A stretch of 64,000 nucleotides of DNA from Sindora glabra (Eukaryota; Streptophyta; Magnoliopsida; Fabales; Fabaceae): assembly GCA_020226215.1 (NCBI GenBank), contig CM035232.1:57545220-57609219 (forward strand), in the 5' to 3' direction. This document shows positions 11,110-24,117 of the stretch, in pieces (the first letter of the stretch is position 1; each line of letters opens with the position of its first letter). The notes under the pieces are model-generated. The model saw only the letters and a program-made list of their open reading frames with translations, was not told where the DNA came from and made no database searches. Made by a program: the position numbers and the translations under genes.

Positions 11110-11715
11110 CAAGTAATACACCAAGCCTCGAACCGTCGCCCTTCAAGGCAGCTCGCACTGCTTCTTATTGTCAGCCAATCGGCGACATTATTCATAACAG
11201 AATTTAACCATACTTCAAAACAGAGATCAACTTCTTTCCAATTATTATCTGCTCTAATTCCACCATGGCCATAAGTTCCAAGCCTCCACCTATGACCATT
11301 CCAGGGCGGACTTCGGCAGCCAAGCACCTGATGACGGCAAAGTCACCGATTACGACGGTGGTTTGGTGACAATGAAGGCGCTGCCGCTGTTAGATGTAGT
11401 GGTTGCAGCCGATTGCGTTTGATCAATGACTGAACTCTGCAACTTATAATGGACACTACGAGCGATTGCAACGATGAAGCCCAAAATCCTGCGATGTCAT
11501 GTTGTCCAAGCAAGGAAAGCGCTTGTGTTCAATCTGATGATAGTGGTCAAAATGATTATTCCGATAAGATGCCGATTCTTATGCACTGGGGGCTATTTCT
11601 CCAATTCTGTATTCTTCACGCCCTCAGCTGCAAATAATCTTGGGCAACCCCCATCTACCAGTATCACTTCCCATTCCACAAATCTCAGCCGTCCAGAATA
11701 TAACCATCGGTAGCA
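11110..11715. other. Unidentified GC-richer island, possible gene relic
   Basis: About 600 bp with much higher GC than its surroundings. On the minus strand the frame 11327-11125 stays open and includes a Trp-rich stretch (WNGHRWRLGTYGHGGIRADN, then NNWKEVDLCFEVW). On the plus strand 11449-11637 is open with several Cys. I do not recognise either frame. Base composition and abrupt edges suggest the remains of a coding exon or of a captured gene fragment. Confidence 0.35.
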
Positions 11716-12590
11716 CCGTTTATCGTTTTGCATTTTCAAATGAATTTTATTAAAATAAATATTTAATTTTACATAAAGAAGAATTTCGTTTTATTTAAAA
11801 TTTTTATTTTAATTACATTTATGTCATTATGGATTTCATTTGATTTAAGAAATATTTTATTAAAATTTATTTTATTTAGCCTAAAAACTATATTATATAA
11901 AAGATTTATCTTCTTTCTAATATTGTATTTATGATATTATCAAAATTTACTTATTAATTGATTTTCATATATTTTTTAATATATTTCAAATAAAATAATT
12001 TATTTATAAATAAATTAAAATCATTATTTTGAATAAAATTGTCAAATAATAAAATTTATTTATAACTAAATTGAAATTATTTTTATTAAAATAAATTGTA
12101 AAAGGGTTCCATGCCGGACGAAAATTACAGGATTCGATCTTGCAAGCCCGAATTAGTGGGTCGCTAAGATGTGTTCATTCATTGTTCGGATCATTGCTAA
12201 TTAGCTTCTCAATCATGAGTTGCTCTAAGCTCATTTTTCCCCAAAAAAAAAAAAAATAACAGTATACATAAGTTGCTCAGATTAAAGATGGAAACTTGAG
12301 GATCAAAATCCTAGCTGAGTTGAATCAATTTTAACTCATGCTTAGCTTGTATAATTTTTTTTTTTTTTTATATTTGAACCATTTAGTATTTAGTAGGCTT
12401 CATTAAACTGCTGACTGATTTGAATTTGATTCAAGTGAAGGTAAATTCTCCCAATACTATCTGCTCTATCACAAAAGTCTAATTCAAGACCTCACTTAGG
12501 AGATACTGAACTCTTTACCACTTAGACTAACAATCATTCGTAACTTGTTTTCAATTTTTCTAATTCATGACTTGGCTTTTTCAATTTGAA
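11716..12590. other. AT-rich intergenic DNA
   Basis: No coding signature is visible. It contains a small patch of mixed sequence at 12110-12180 (caagcccgaattagtggg) and two poly-A/T runs at 12241 and 12357. Confidence 0.6.
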
Positions 12591-12594
12591 CTTG

Positions 12595-12905
12595 GTTCAA
12601 ATTACACTCATGAACAATTTGATTCAATTCAAAATATTAATTCAAATTAATTATAATAATAAAAGATTTTGTTGAGAGTTTAATAGTTGAAGAAGAGAAA
12701 CATATATTTAGAAATTTAGAGAGATGATACTTGAAAAAGGGAAAACGGAAGACATTAAAAAAATAATTTGGAGAGAGACAAGATAGCAAATCTGGTATGG
12801 ATGTTGCTTAGTGGGCACACAGGTAAACATTACTAATAAAAATTAAGAAAAATTAAAGATAATCAGTTGAATAATTAATTTTTTTAATAACAGTGAAGTT
12901 AGTAA
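12595..12905. repeat. Dispersed AT-rich repeat, copy A
   Basis: Two parts recur elsewhere. The left (cttggttcaaatta to gaaatttagagaga) is similar to 19205-19345. The right (atagcaaatct-g-atggatgtt-c-tagt-g-caca to gttga-taattaatt) is similar to 26735-26850. The three sites look like fragments of one old repeat family. Confidence 0.5.
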
Positions 12906-12915
12906 CCCATGCTTT

Positions 12916-13217
12916 CTACAAGTTGGCATTCTTTGCCAAGAAAGCTGTTGCTATCTTCTCATTCTCTACCAGATAGTCAAATGCATCAGATAATGCATTT
13001 TCATCAAACCCTTTAATTTTCGCCACCTCTTCATATACGATGTTAACATCAAGTTCATTTTTATTAAATGCCTTAATAGCTTTTGCAACCACACCATACA
13101 TAACTTTTCAATATTGTCATCATCCTGAAAAGATAAACGACTCCTTTTTCTACTAGATCTGGATTTGGATTGAGAAACCAAACCACCTGTGGAAGAAATA
13201 CCCTTTCCTCTACCCAC
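12916..13217 (-). pseudogene. Myb/SANT-like protein fragment (L10-interacting MYB type), frameshifted
   Basis: The minus-strand frame ending at 12916 encodes a carboxyl-terminal segment (KAIKAFNKNELDVNIVYEEV, then DALSDAFDYLVENEKIATAF-type helices). This resembles the end of plant Myb/SANT-like proteins, in which an acidic helix and LxxxxKAxxFL motif follow a basic linker. The preceding basic stretch (SQSKSRSSRKRSRLSFQDDD) lies in another frame. The frame changes near 13105, so this is a broken fragment. The amino-terminal Myb/SANT domain is not visible upstream. Such proteins exist as host genes and as the second gene of PIF/Harbinger elements, so an origin from a transposon is possible but unproven. 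Confidence 0.55.
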
Positions 13218-13443
13218 TTCTTTAGGTCTTCATCCTCTTAAGTTCACACGTGGTTCTCTAGGTATGTGATTTTTTTTTTTTTTAATAATTTTCAACGGAA
13301 AAAACTCCTAGGGCTATAATACATGTAGCCGCACCCATTACTGCTGCTTTAGAATTTTTTGTCAACCATCTACAAAATGAAAAAGTAACACAAAACCTTG
13401 AGCTAGTTTTATACTAGTTACTTAGTTAATTTGAGATGCATGT

Positions 13444-14087
13444 TTATTTTTGGTTTCTCAGATTGAAACCAGATGGACAACACCGAGACACCACACCAGC
13501 TACAAAGGAACTAGAAAAGGTACAGCCATACCTTCTCATATCATACTTATATGAAAATACGACAACAACTCGGTAAAGAAAGAAGGATGTATTAAAGCCA
13601 TATAAGAACACCACACTGTAAAACCAAACAGTACCACAGCATGTCAAGCATTATCTGCAAAAAATATTGTGACCAACGCAAACCAGAATACAGTAAGAAA
13701 ACCAGAACACTGCAATAATTTGAATTGATTTGCAGTAAAGAACAATCAATTTGAACATAGACACATCATCTGGAGTTTATTTGAGTGTCTGCAACAATCT
13801 TTCTTCGGAGGAGCTGTATCGGTGCTTGAAGCCATAGCGGTCAATTTCCTGGTTCTCTCTCTCGAATGCTTGGAGAGAGAAAGAGAGAGAGAGAGAGAAG
13901 GAGGGAATGATGACAGTTTTGGGGATGAAATTAAGGAATAAAACACGTAATAGGAGGAAATCCCAAAGCAGATAAAAGCGCGTAAAGATCGTAGGTTTTT
14001 CTTTGTTCCATAATACAATGGAAGTACAAGGTCAAAAGAAGAATAACATAGATCAAGATTTATCAAAGACAATGATTCATTGACCAC
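13444..14087 (-). other. Transcribed-looking relic with CT-rich leader
   Basis: On the minus strand a CTCTCT tract (13860-13905), typical of plant 5' UTRs, precedes an ATG at about 13836 that opens a 29-codon frame (MASSTDTAPPKKDCC). Downstream, 13640-13530 matches 18285-18185 closely (tttggtttt-c-gtg-g-ttct-atatggct-taata-atccttctttct). No protein is recognised. It may be the first exon of a lost gene or part of a duplicated non-coding unit. Confidence 0.3.
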
Positions 14088-14724
14088 TCTTGTAATAGAG
14101 AGGGAACCCCAAAAATATATATGCTTTGTCTTTCTATTTCACATGAATATCTCTTCTTAATGAAACTAATAACAATGGGGGCATTTATTAATATTTTTTT
14201 TATTCACTTCATCTCTCCTAACTTTATATGTTAGGAGCACAAACTTACATAGAAGCATGCCTACGTAGAAATAAAACCTGCAACAAACTAAAGCCAACAT
14301 AAGCTTCCTAAGTGGCCTCTCAATAAACCAGCAAACCAGAGCTAGTCAAACAGATACAATAATCACTAAATCCTTAGAAGCATAAAGTATAAACCGCTAA
14401 TGAGACAAAAACTAAATGAAGTCACTACCATTAAAAAGCATACCATAGATCTCTAACTTAGATCTAATTTTGCTTTTACAAAACCTACATGCATGTGCTA
14501 GCAGGTTACAACTAGGCACTTGTGTCTTTCCAATGACAACCGTTGATATATATTTATATCTTTTAACCGACTTCTACTCTTTTATATAGGATTCTAGTTC
14601 CTGAGATATATACATTGCATGTTTACATTATCAGCCTAATGGCAAAGGAAGGTAAATTATTCATACTTTAAATATTTTGAAACAGTTGAGCCCAAAATTA
14701 AAAGCTATATGTTTCCTCAATCAT
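14088..14724. other. Intergenic DNA without recognised features
   Basis: Moderately AT-rich and non-repetitive as far as I can see. It ends at the target-site duplication of the LINE. No open frame of interest. Confidence 0.5.
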
Positions 14725-15069
14725 AACTATCCTCCAAGTAGTAGCAACAACAATAACAATAACAAAGTTTTATCTCACTAAATGAGGTTAGCTACTTAAA
14801 TCATACGATGCTATTGGGCTCTATCAGTAATCATATTTTTAGTAATATTATTTATCAAAAGATCTCTTTTTATAACTTCTCTCAATGTCCTTTTTTGCCT
14901 CCCTTTACTTCTTTTCACATGTCTAAGGATCATGTGATCGGTTCTTTTCACTGGTGCCTGTAACAGCTTTAACCAATTTTTTGTCATCTTCTCCTTAATA
15001 GGTATTACACCAATATACTCTCGTATATATTTATTTCGTATCTTATTCTTTTCTTGTATAATTACACAT

Positions 15070-16540
15070 CTATCTTAATATTCTCATTTCTGCTACCCCT
15101 ATTTTTTGCTGTTGTTGTCTCTCCAAAGCCCAATATTCACTATCATAAAGCATAACTGGTCCTATAGCAGTCCGATAAAACTTCCATTTAAGCTTAGTAG
15201 GTATTTTGCAATCACAAATAACTCTTGATATCTTTTTCCATTTTAACAATCTAACTTGTATCCTATATGTGACATCTCCATCAATTTCCCCATTACTTTG
15301 TAATATAGATTCCAGATACTTAAATTTAGATACTTGTGGTATAACATGCTCTCCAATTCTCACCTCTAAATTATTTCTATCTTACTTCTTGTCAAATTTA
15401 TAATGCATATACTCTGTCTTACTCCTACTTAAGTGAAAGCCCTTTAATTTCAAAGCTTGTCTCCAAATCTCCAATTTATAGTTAACATCTTCCTATGATT
15501 CTTTAATTAGAACTATAAATAGCATACATTTAGGGATAATCTCTTGTATATATCTAGTAAGAACATCCAAAACTATATTAAACAAGTAAGGATTTAAGGT
15601 TGAACCCTGATATAGGCCTACCTTATAGTAAAATCCTTTGTCTCTCTTCCAAAAGTTCTTATACTCGTAATTACTCCATCATACATGTCCTATATAGCCC
15701 AAATATATGCAACACGAACTCCTTTCTTTTTCAAAACCTTCTACAATACTTCTCTTAGTATTCGATCATAGGCTTTTTCTAAGTCAATGAAAATCATATA
15801 TAAGTCTCTTTTTTTTATTCTAATACATTTCCATCAACCCTCATAGAAGGTAAATAACCTCTATTGTAGACCTTTTTGGCATAAAACTAAATTAGTTCTT
15901 TGCAATCCTAATCTTGTCTCTTAATCTATGCTCAATCACTTTTTCCCATAATTTCGTAATATGACTCATAAGTTTTATCCCTCGATAGTTTGCACAATTA
16001 TGGATATCTCCTTTATTCTTATATATAGGCATCAAAATTCTCTTCCTCCACTCATTTGAAATTTTCTTATACCTCAAAATCTCATTAAATAACTTAGTGA
16101 GCCAAAAGATGCTCTGCTCTTCCAAACATTTCTAAACTTCAATAGGAATACCATTAGAACCAACGATTTTATCAATATCTATCCTCTTAAAAGCTTCTTT
16201 TATCTTTTCAACTCAAATCCTACAATAATAAGTCAAATTTTATTCATCCTCTTGAGTTTCTAATCCTTCCATATCCCTAGTCAATCCTTGCTCGTCATTA
16301 AAAAGCTTATAAAAGCACTTCTCCTATCTCTCTTTAATATCTTCATTTGTTAGTAGAACTTGTCCTTCTTTATCCTTAATACATCTTACTTGATCCAAGT
16401 CTCTTAATTTTCTTTCCCTATTTTTGGCAAGTTTATAAATATTTCATTCTCCATTCTTTGTCCCTAGATATCAGTAGAATTCCTCAAAAGATTTAGATTG
16501 TGCTTCACTCATTGACTTTTTTATCTCATTCCTAACTATT
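15070..16540 (-). pseudogene. RTE LINE reverse transcriptase, decayed
   Basis: Recognisable segments in minus-strand order: KISNEWRKRILMPIYKNKGD and CANYRGIKLMSHITKLWEKV (about 16070-15930), MIFIDLEKAYDR (motif A, about 15790-15750), GSTLNPYLFNIVLDVLTRYI (about 15600-15550), then MRIGEHVIPQVSKFKYLES and GPVMLYDSEYWAL in the carboxyl region (15363-15070). The frame is interrupted by several stops and shifts. Where the family has a FADD catalytic loop the sequence reads MLFIVLIKE (about 15530-15510), so the two essential Asp are gone. Confidence 0.85.
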
Positions 16541-16854
16541 TGATACCTTTCCTAATTTTGGGCATTGTTACACACATGTAAGGCCTTAAAATATTTCCTT
16601 TTGATTTTGACCTTTTCCTACACACTTTCATTCTACCATGAAGATTCTTTATCTCTTAGTTCAAAACCTTTTAATTCACCTAAAATTGCCTTAACAACCA
16701 TCATAACCTTTTTACCAATTGCATCCCAAATATGGTTGGCACTTCTTTGTACTTCCCAATTACCTTCCTCCAATTATATTCTCTTAAAAGTCATTTGTTT
16801 CTCACTCTTGAACTACCACCACTTGATCCTTGAATTTATAACTTGTCCTCTTTT

Positions 16855-17210
16855 CTAGTTATGGGTTTCAAAATGGACATTGAGGACCAAAATCCTATGC
16901 TGTGTAGTAAAGCTCTCGCCCAAAACCACTTTACAATCCCTATAGATTCTTTTATTTGAGTTCCTTACTAAAAAAAAAAAATCAATTTGCGACCTTGAAG
17001 TTCTGCTCTTGTACGTGATTAGGTGCTCCTCCCACTTCTTAAAATAAGTGTTTACAAACTTGAAATCATATGCTACCGAAAAATTAAGAATAGATTGCCC
17101 CTGCTTAGTTAGTGCTCCAAAACCAAATCCTCCATGTATTCCAAAAAATTGCATTGTCTCACTACCAATACATTCATTTAAATCTCCTCCAATGAAAATC
17201 TTTTTCTTGT
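16855..17210 (-). pseudogene. RTE LINE apurinic-type endonuclease, carboxyl half
   Basis: The minus-strand frame begins near the truncated end with an FIGGDLNECIGS motif (GDxN, nuclease core) and continues through GIHGGFGFGALTKQGQSILN, then EEHLITYKSRTSRSQIDFFF and the TTQHRILVLNV segment containing the catalytic His. The amino half, with the first metal-binding Glu, is lost to 5' truncation. This fragment is the best preserved part of the LINE. Confidence 0.85.
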
Positions 17211-17263
17211 AAAATTCCTTGAACCAACCCCTCTAGGTCTTTCCAAAACTATCCTTCAAGCAG

Positions 17264-18560
17264 AGTTCAAAAAATTTTCTTCTTATAAAACTACAAAATA
17301 CCAGCCAAAGGCAATAGATAAGGGTATTAGGTAGAAGTATAGTAGGCAATGTAAATACACAAGTAAATACATGACCATCAACAAATATTTCCACAAAACT
17401 GCCGCTTGTTTTCTTAAAAGCTGAGAGTTATTCCTCTGAACCAGTTTTATACTCATTCAATGTTATTCATCAATGCCAATTATAGATAATAATAACATCC
17501 TTTTTTTTTATGCAAAAGAAATATCATTGACCAATTCATGAAATTTCGAACATCATCATATGTACTCAACAGCTTCAAATTTATCAACTCAAGATCATAA
17601 CAGTTATATTCTAAGGGTTTCCGACTTACATCTATGAGAAGGATTGCAGAATTACAGTTTGTCTGTTTCTTTTTCATACCAATATGCTACACAGAGGAAG
17701 AAACTAGAAAACCCCCGAGAAGGATAAGACATGGTCATTACAGTGCAGGTGAAAGAAACAGAGAGAAGACTTGGAAGGGCAACACAATGGACCATTCAAC
17801 CAGAAAGGTTACCGAGCTTTCAAGGGTAGCATTGAAGTCATGAGATAGAATGGTAACATATGTGAACAAGTAAGGAGCTAGATAGAAGCGCCAGAAAAAG
17901 TTGCATGCCTACAAAACCTTTCATAATTCAAGTGGCCAAGGCATTGAAGAAGAGTAACAACATTAAGTAATCTACGGAGGGTTAACAAACCTCTTTCAAG
18001 TAGCAAGCAATATGCAGCTCCATAAAATACATTTATGATGGATGCACAGGCAAGGAATTTCATAACCATGCTTCCACATCAATCCCAATATTTTCTCAAC
18101 TTCAAGTTTTTTTACCACAGCTTAAATAAGCCATATAAACAGAGCCATATAACAAAGAAAGAAACCAAAAATAAAGACATTGGAAAACTAATATAAAATG
18201 AGGACAAGAACTTGGAAAAGAAAAGAAAGAAGGATATATTAGAGCCATATAACAGAACCGCACAGCAAAACCAAACACCAAGAGCTCAACCGTAAGCCAA
18301 CTTCCTCAGCATCACCGAATGCATTGCGGGTTCATTTTCCTGGACTAAGAGTGAGATTGGCCCTTCGGAGGTGCATTGCGATGCGAAGACGTCTTCCGCA
18401 TCTCTTGATGAGAGTGAGAGCGATAGGGAGCGTTTCTACTTTGGGTTCATTTTCCGGAGCCAGAGTGAAAGCCTAACCCGTGCTTGACGGCAAAGAAACG
18501 AAAGAAATTGAAAGAATTTTTCTTTCAAAGTTCAAATTATACCTTTCCATGATTTGGATG
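17264..18560. other. Relic region flanking the LINE, partly homologous to 13.5 kb
   Basis: Composition is less AT-rich than the following 4 kb. 18185-18285 repeats 13530-13640. The stretch 18290-18490 is GC-richer, with tttccggagccagagtga-type words and a short minus-strand frame containing RNAPPKGQSHS. I recognise no product. With the 13.4-14.1 kb relic this may be one duplicated unit, now split by the LINE insertion. Confidence 0.3.
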
Positions 18561-21500
18561 AAAAAGGAAAGGAAGGAAAAATAAGTGTGTTAGGATATAT
18601 TTTATTTTTGTATTTTTAATTTTTTAAAATTATTTTAAGATTAAAAGAAAATAAAAAAAATAAGAGGTATTATAAATAAACAATAGTCCATTTAATTATA
18701 ATATTGATACTTAAAATAAATAAATAAATAAATTCAGAAAATATATAAAAATTATTTATTTTATTTATTTTTAAATATAAATTTTTAAAATATATAGTTT
18801 TAAATATAAATTTATAAACAAATTGCAAAAATAAATTCTTTTATTTTTAAAAATTAAAAATTATTATTAAAATAAAAAATAAATAAACAAATAATTTTTA
18901 TTATTTTTACTCATTATAATTTTAATATTTTCTTTTTTTATTTATTTTTTCATCTTATTAACTTTCAGAAAATTTTTTTATTTCCTCTCATCTTCCCTCT
19001 GACCAATCATAGGATGAGTTTCAAAGTGGAGCGGGGCCCCGGTATTACGGTATAAGAAAGTGAGAGTCGCTTTCTACCTCTTAATGTGTTTTTCCGTTAA
19101 CTTGATTGTCATTTTCCAATGATTAATTTTTTTAGAGAAAACTACAAAAATAAAAAAATAAAAATTTATTTTACAAAAGTAAGATTTCTGCTATAGCAAA
19201 CACACATTTAAATTTGGTTCAAATTAAGTTCAAGAGCAATTCGATTTAATTTATTAGCTTAAATTCAGTTATAATAATAGAAAATTTTATTCGGAATCTA
19301 ATAGTTTGAAAAAACTTAGGGGAATGAATATATTCGAAATTTAACAACATAGATCAAGTAAAAAAATATAAACGGCTAAATTTAATATTAGCATCCCATT
19401 ACTCATGAGTCATTTTATTATAAGTAGAAAAACGAGCTACTAATAGATGCTAGCTAGGTTTTTTTTCTTTTTTTTTTCCTAATCGAGATTTTAAATTGTT
19501 GGAATAATTAAATTTGAAGTTAAAAAAATTGTTAAAATGATGAAATTTGAAGTTAAAATTATTTACTTAATTATTTGACATATAAAAGTAAAATTAATAA
19601 ATCTTTAAAGTCAAATTTATTTACTTAATTAATTGGTTTATAAAAATAAAATCAAAAAGTTATTTATTAAATTTTTGCAATTTGATTTTTGCTTTTCTAA
19701 TATCATAAAGTGCACACAAATCTAAATTTACCCATCATTCTTGAAGTTAAAGTTATTTACTTAATAATTTGATATATAAAAAATAAAATTAATAAATTTA
19801 TTGAAAAAATGAATTTTGAAGCGAAAATTATTTTCTTAATCGTTGTTAATATATTTTTTTTAACATTTTTACTTAAAATAATATCTAAAGTACTTTAAAA
19901 ATATTGAAGTAATATGTTAATAATCAAAGGAATTTAAATTTAATTCACTATTATTGAATCATATATTATCATATTAATAAAAAAAATTATTAAAACTCAT
20001 TTACTGTTATTAATTAATAATTTTTAATTATTATTTTTTATAATGTATTTTTTCATTTATTGATAATATAAAATATTTTACACTCATAATGGCTTAAATT
20101 TAAACTCTAATAAAAATATATATTATTATATATTTTATAATACAATTTTGTTAAATATTTTATTTAAGATTAATATATTTTTTATTTTATATGTTTATAT
20201 TTGCCTTATGATAGAAATGAGTTAAAGCTTAAATTTAACTTATTTAAATTATGAATTACATAATTCAATTTATATATCAGTTATTTATCTTTAAATTCGA
20301 TTTATTGAAATAAAGTTTAATTAAATTGTAAGCCACACATAAATTAATTTGACTTGTTGCAGACCTTATCCTGTAATTACAATCATCTTATCTACATGTC
20401 TTCTTTATCTTTTCCCACACATACATGTGACATTACAGAACAAGGAAAAGCATAAATCCTTTTAGCATCTGTTTGTTTCAAAGAAAAATATTTTTTATGA
20501 GAATATAATTATAAAATATTCAATAAAAGAAAATAATTTACTTGCTTAATTTTAAATATAAAAATTGTGATACAAAATATCTTCTATTTCAAAAAGAAAA
20601 TTATTTTTCTTTATTATTATAATACTAGATATTATAATTCTTTAATATAAATAATTTTTCACTCTTCCACTTTGTATAAAAAGGCAAAATTTTACTATGA
20701 AAGAAGTCTTCCAACAAAATAAACAAAACCTTAAGGTGATGCAATTTTGGCTTATCCTTCATATTTATTTGGAAATGTATGTTTTTCTTAAAATTTATTA
20801 TCATAAAAATGGCAACTTTGTAAGCAAAATCTTACGATCTTTTCAAAAAAAAATAAAAATAAAGAAAAACTCATAAGTAATATTATCGGTAACAAATACA
20901 CAGGAAATTACAATATCGCAAGTTACAATGGAAAATACTAGTTATACTTAAAGCTTCCTGTCCCTCAGTTTTCAACTTTCAACTCGGCACTTAGGCTACG
21001 TCTCTCATTTCATTTATTTAGGATGAGGCTTCTATGTTATTACAATAAGGAAAATAGTAGTTATACTTTAATTTGTATACTCGTGTTCACGAACTACGAA
21101 ATCAAAACCAACCTAATTCATATTATGTTATACATGTAAATTATTAGAAGACAAATTGTACTCATTTTCTTTTATGCTCAACTAATTATATTGCTACTTC
21201 TTTTTTAAAATATATATCCACTTCTGGTCAAAAAAATGAATATATATTTAAAATAAAAAATAACTAGATATGAAAAATAAAAATCAATACATATTTTTTT
21301 TAAAAAAAAAAAAAGTGAGTACAATTATACTAAAAGAGACATGAATGTGCCATTATTAATGGCTTGAGACAAATTAAATCAATTTACCATTTCTCCTATA
21401 CTAATTGCTCCTTTATGTTTTTATCTTCCATGTTCTTTCTTGTTCTTGCCTTGTATTCGAAAAAGAAAATAAAAAAAAATAACAAAAATGCTTAAAGAGA

Positions 21501-23690
21501 GATGGGTGCAACATTTCGATTCGAAAATCGAAGATTATTATTATTTTTTTAACTATCATTCACGTAAGTATTACAATTAATCATCAACTACATAGCTCAA
21601 GTATCCTTGCCCCGAATGTTCTTCGACTTAAAGACAAATCTCGATTCAAGGTTATAGGGATAATTGCATCACAACCTTGAAATTTTATTATTATATAGAA
21701 AATATTTTTTTGCCTCTAAAAAAAAATTAAATTTGCCTCATAATATCGAATTTTACAGAATCCATTGATTTTTTTAATAAATGAAACTATCAAAAGCGGA
21801 AAAAGTAATATTATTTTCATTCAAATTCTCTCATAACTTTACAAAAATCTTATTTATTATATATTTGATAGAGCTTAACTAAGATTGATTTTATTTGTTT
21901 AGTTTCTTTGACACCTAAAAAATGAGTGTACCTATATCCACATTTAAGCATATCTGATTTTAAATGAAATTTTATTAACTTATAGTATGTACTTGTATTT
22001 AATGATTTGTTAATCTTATTATTATAAAAGATTATTTATTACATCAAGTTAGACTTAAAATATTAAAAAATAATACCCTTTATTACTTTTTGAAATTAAT
22101 ACTTTTAATATTGTTAGATTCTTAAAAAATTGAATTTAATCTAAATCCTAAAATATGATCTTTAAATAATGAAATAATTACTAATCATGATTTTAATAAT
22201 TAAGATTAAGTTTAATAAAATTATATTTTAATAAAAATTAATTAAATTAAAAAAATAAAAAATTATATATGTTTAATTTATTTCTATTTATATATTTCCC
22301 CATTACTTAATATTTTCAAATTCATCCTGGCTTCTACTACTATAATAGGTATCTAAAAATAATTAACAACAATCAAGTAAATCATAAAGATTTAATAAGT
22401 GACATTTCATACAAACTATTTTAAGATTTTATTTAATTAGAGTTTCCTTTTTTTTTTCTTATTCTTTAATTATTAACTCAGCCATTAATGTATCCATCAT
22501 ACTCATAAACCTTATCCCTTTGTAATGCTAGTTTTTTTTTTTATTTTTTTACATCACCCACATCCTTCACGAAGGGATTTTCATTTTGTTCATGTCTTGA
22601 CATTATATCTATCAAATGGGAAACTAATGTCCTCATCACTGCCTTTTCCAATCTAGTTTGCCTTTTAGCATTTACTTGTCTTTCGATTACATTGCATTGT
22701 CATTATGCATAGCCACCTATATTTCTATTTTAAGTGATACATTTCAAATCATCATTAGGTCTAAACCATTTGTGTATGTTTTATGCTAGCTTCCATAAAT
22801 CATACATTAAGTATACATATAAGCATCAAGTCATTCATAACATTTTATCCATAATAAAAGAATGAATAGTATGCCACAAATATAACTCATAAACATATAA
22901 GATACAAATTATGATCATATATAATTTGTAAATATATGTCATGCAATAAAGTACATAATATTAATATTACAATGTAGTACCATACAGTCCTTCCTTATAA
23001 TCACATTGTTAGTCTTTCATCATTGACAATCAATTTCTCATATTCATATAAGCTTGTAATATTGCAATCAAAATATGATATTATACTTTCCATTCTTATA
23101 ACCATACTATCAGTCTCCCATTGCTAACAACTAAATATTTTGTATTTATATGGTGTGCTCATATCATATCATAACTTTCATCATATTAGCTATTATATCA
23201 CATCACATCTCTTTTCATAATACTTGGGGATGCATTCACAAATAGTCAATTCAATATCCCATCTCATAGTTTACACGCATGTAGATATCGTACAACTCAT
23301 GTATACACATTTATGTTAGTCTCATATGATCAAGAAAATTCATGATGCACCCATGTGATGTACACATATGTAGCTACCATAAACATACATAGCATATTAC
23401 ATAATTGCCTTTCAATTTATGACATGTCACAATTCATAATTCATAATTTCTCATAATACATATGTATTTCATTAAAAGTTTCACAAGTGACCATTATGTG
23501 ACTAATATTTCTTAAAGCATATATACTTCACATCAATATATATACATTTAATCTTATCCTTGCAACAAAAATCCTTTTATCAGTAAATACAATAAAATTT
23601 GTCCTCGTATCAATATTTACAATGATGTACATAAACCTATTTTCATATCACATTAATATTCATATTCACGTATGAGTTGTATAAATAATT
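18561..23690. other. Very AT-rich intergenic DNA, no gene seen
   Basis: Long runs of A/T with a few mixed patches (19010-19080, 20880-21030, 21490-21650, 22550-22700). 19205-19345 is a copy of the dispersed repeat at 12.6 kb. 22980-23150 contains a diverged two-unit repeat (cattgttagtctttcatcattgac / atcagtctcccattgctaac), reminiscent of LTR debris. I see no coding region. Confidence 0.6.
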
Positions 23691-23699
23691 ATGTGCATA

Positions 23700-24033
23700 A
23701 ATATTATTTTTATAAACAATCACATACATATAGTATTTTTGTGAAGTGTCAAGTGCATTTATAATATTTTCATATTAATAAAAATAATAACATTGGTCAA
23801 TATTATTCTCATAAAATTAATCACATACACATAAATTATATTTTAAATAATAAAAACAATGACATATATTATATTTTTTTATAAAATTGATCACATGTGT
23901 ATGTATAATATTTCAATAATAAAAATAGTAACATATATGAATATAATTCTCATAAAGTTGACCATATATGTATATATAATATTTTTAATAATAAAAAAAT
24001 AACATATGTGAATATAATTCTCATAAAATTGAT

Positions 24034-24117
<84 letters not shown>

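Larger units (their letters stand above)
14742..17246 (-). mobile_element. 5'-truncated RTE-clade LINE retrotransposon
   Basis: On the minus strand the order is endonuclease then reverse transcriptase, then a short 3' end reading gtagctaacctcatttagtg and a (TTG/TTA)n tail at 14742-14766, the typical 3' terminus of plant RTE elements. It is flanked by AACTATCCTCCAAGTAG (14725-14741) and AACTATCCTTCAAGCAG (17247-17263), a 17-bp target duplication with two mismatches. The element is 2.5 kb, so the 5' end is missing: it begins inside the endonuclease at the FIGGDLN motif. Many stops and the loss of a catalytic motif show that it is dead. Confidence 0.9.

Noticed and set aside
20460..20700. Possible hAT or PIF element starting gcatctgtttgtttcaaag
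   Set aside because: No matching inverted end or flanking duplication could be found.
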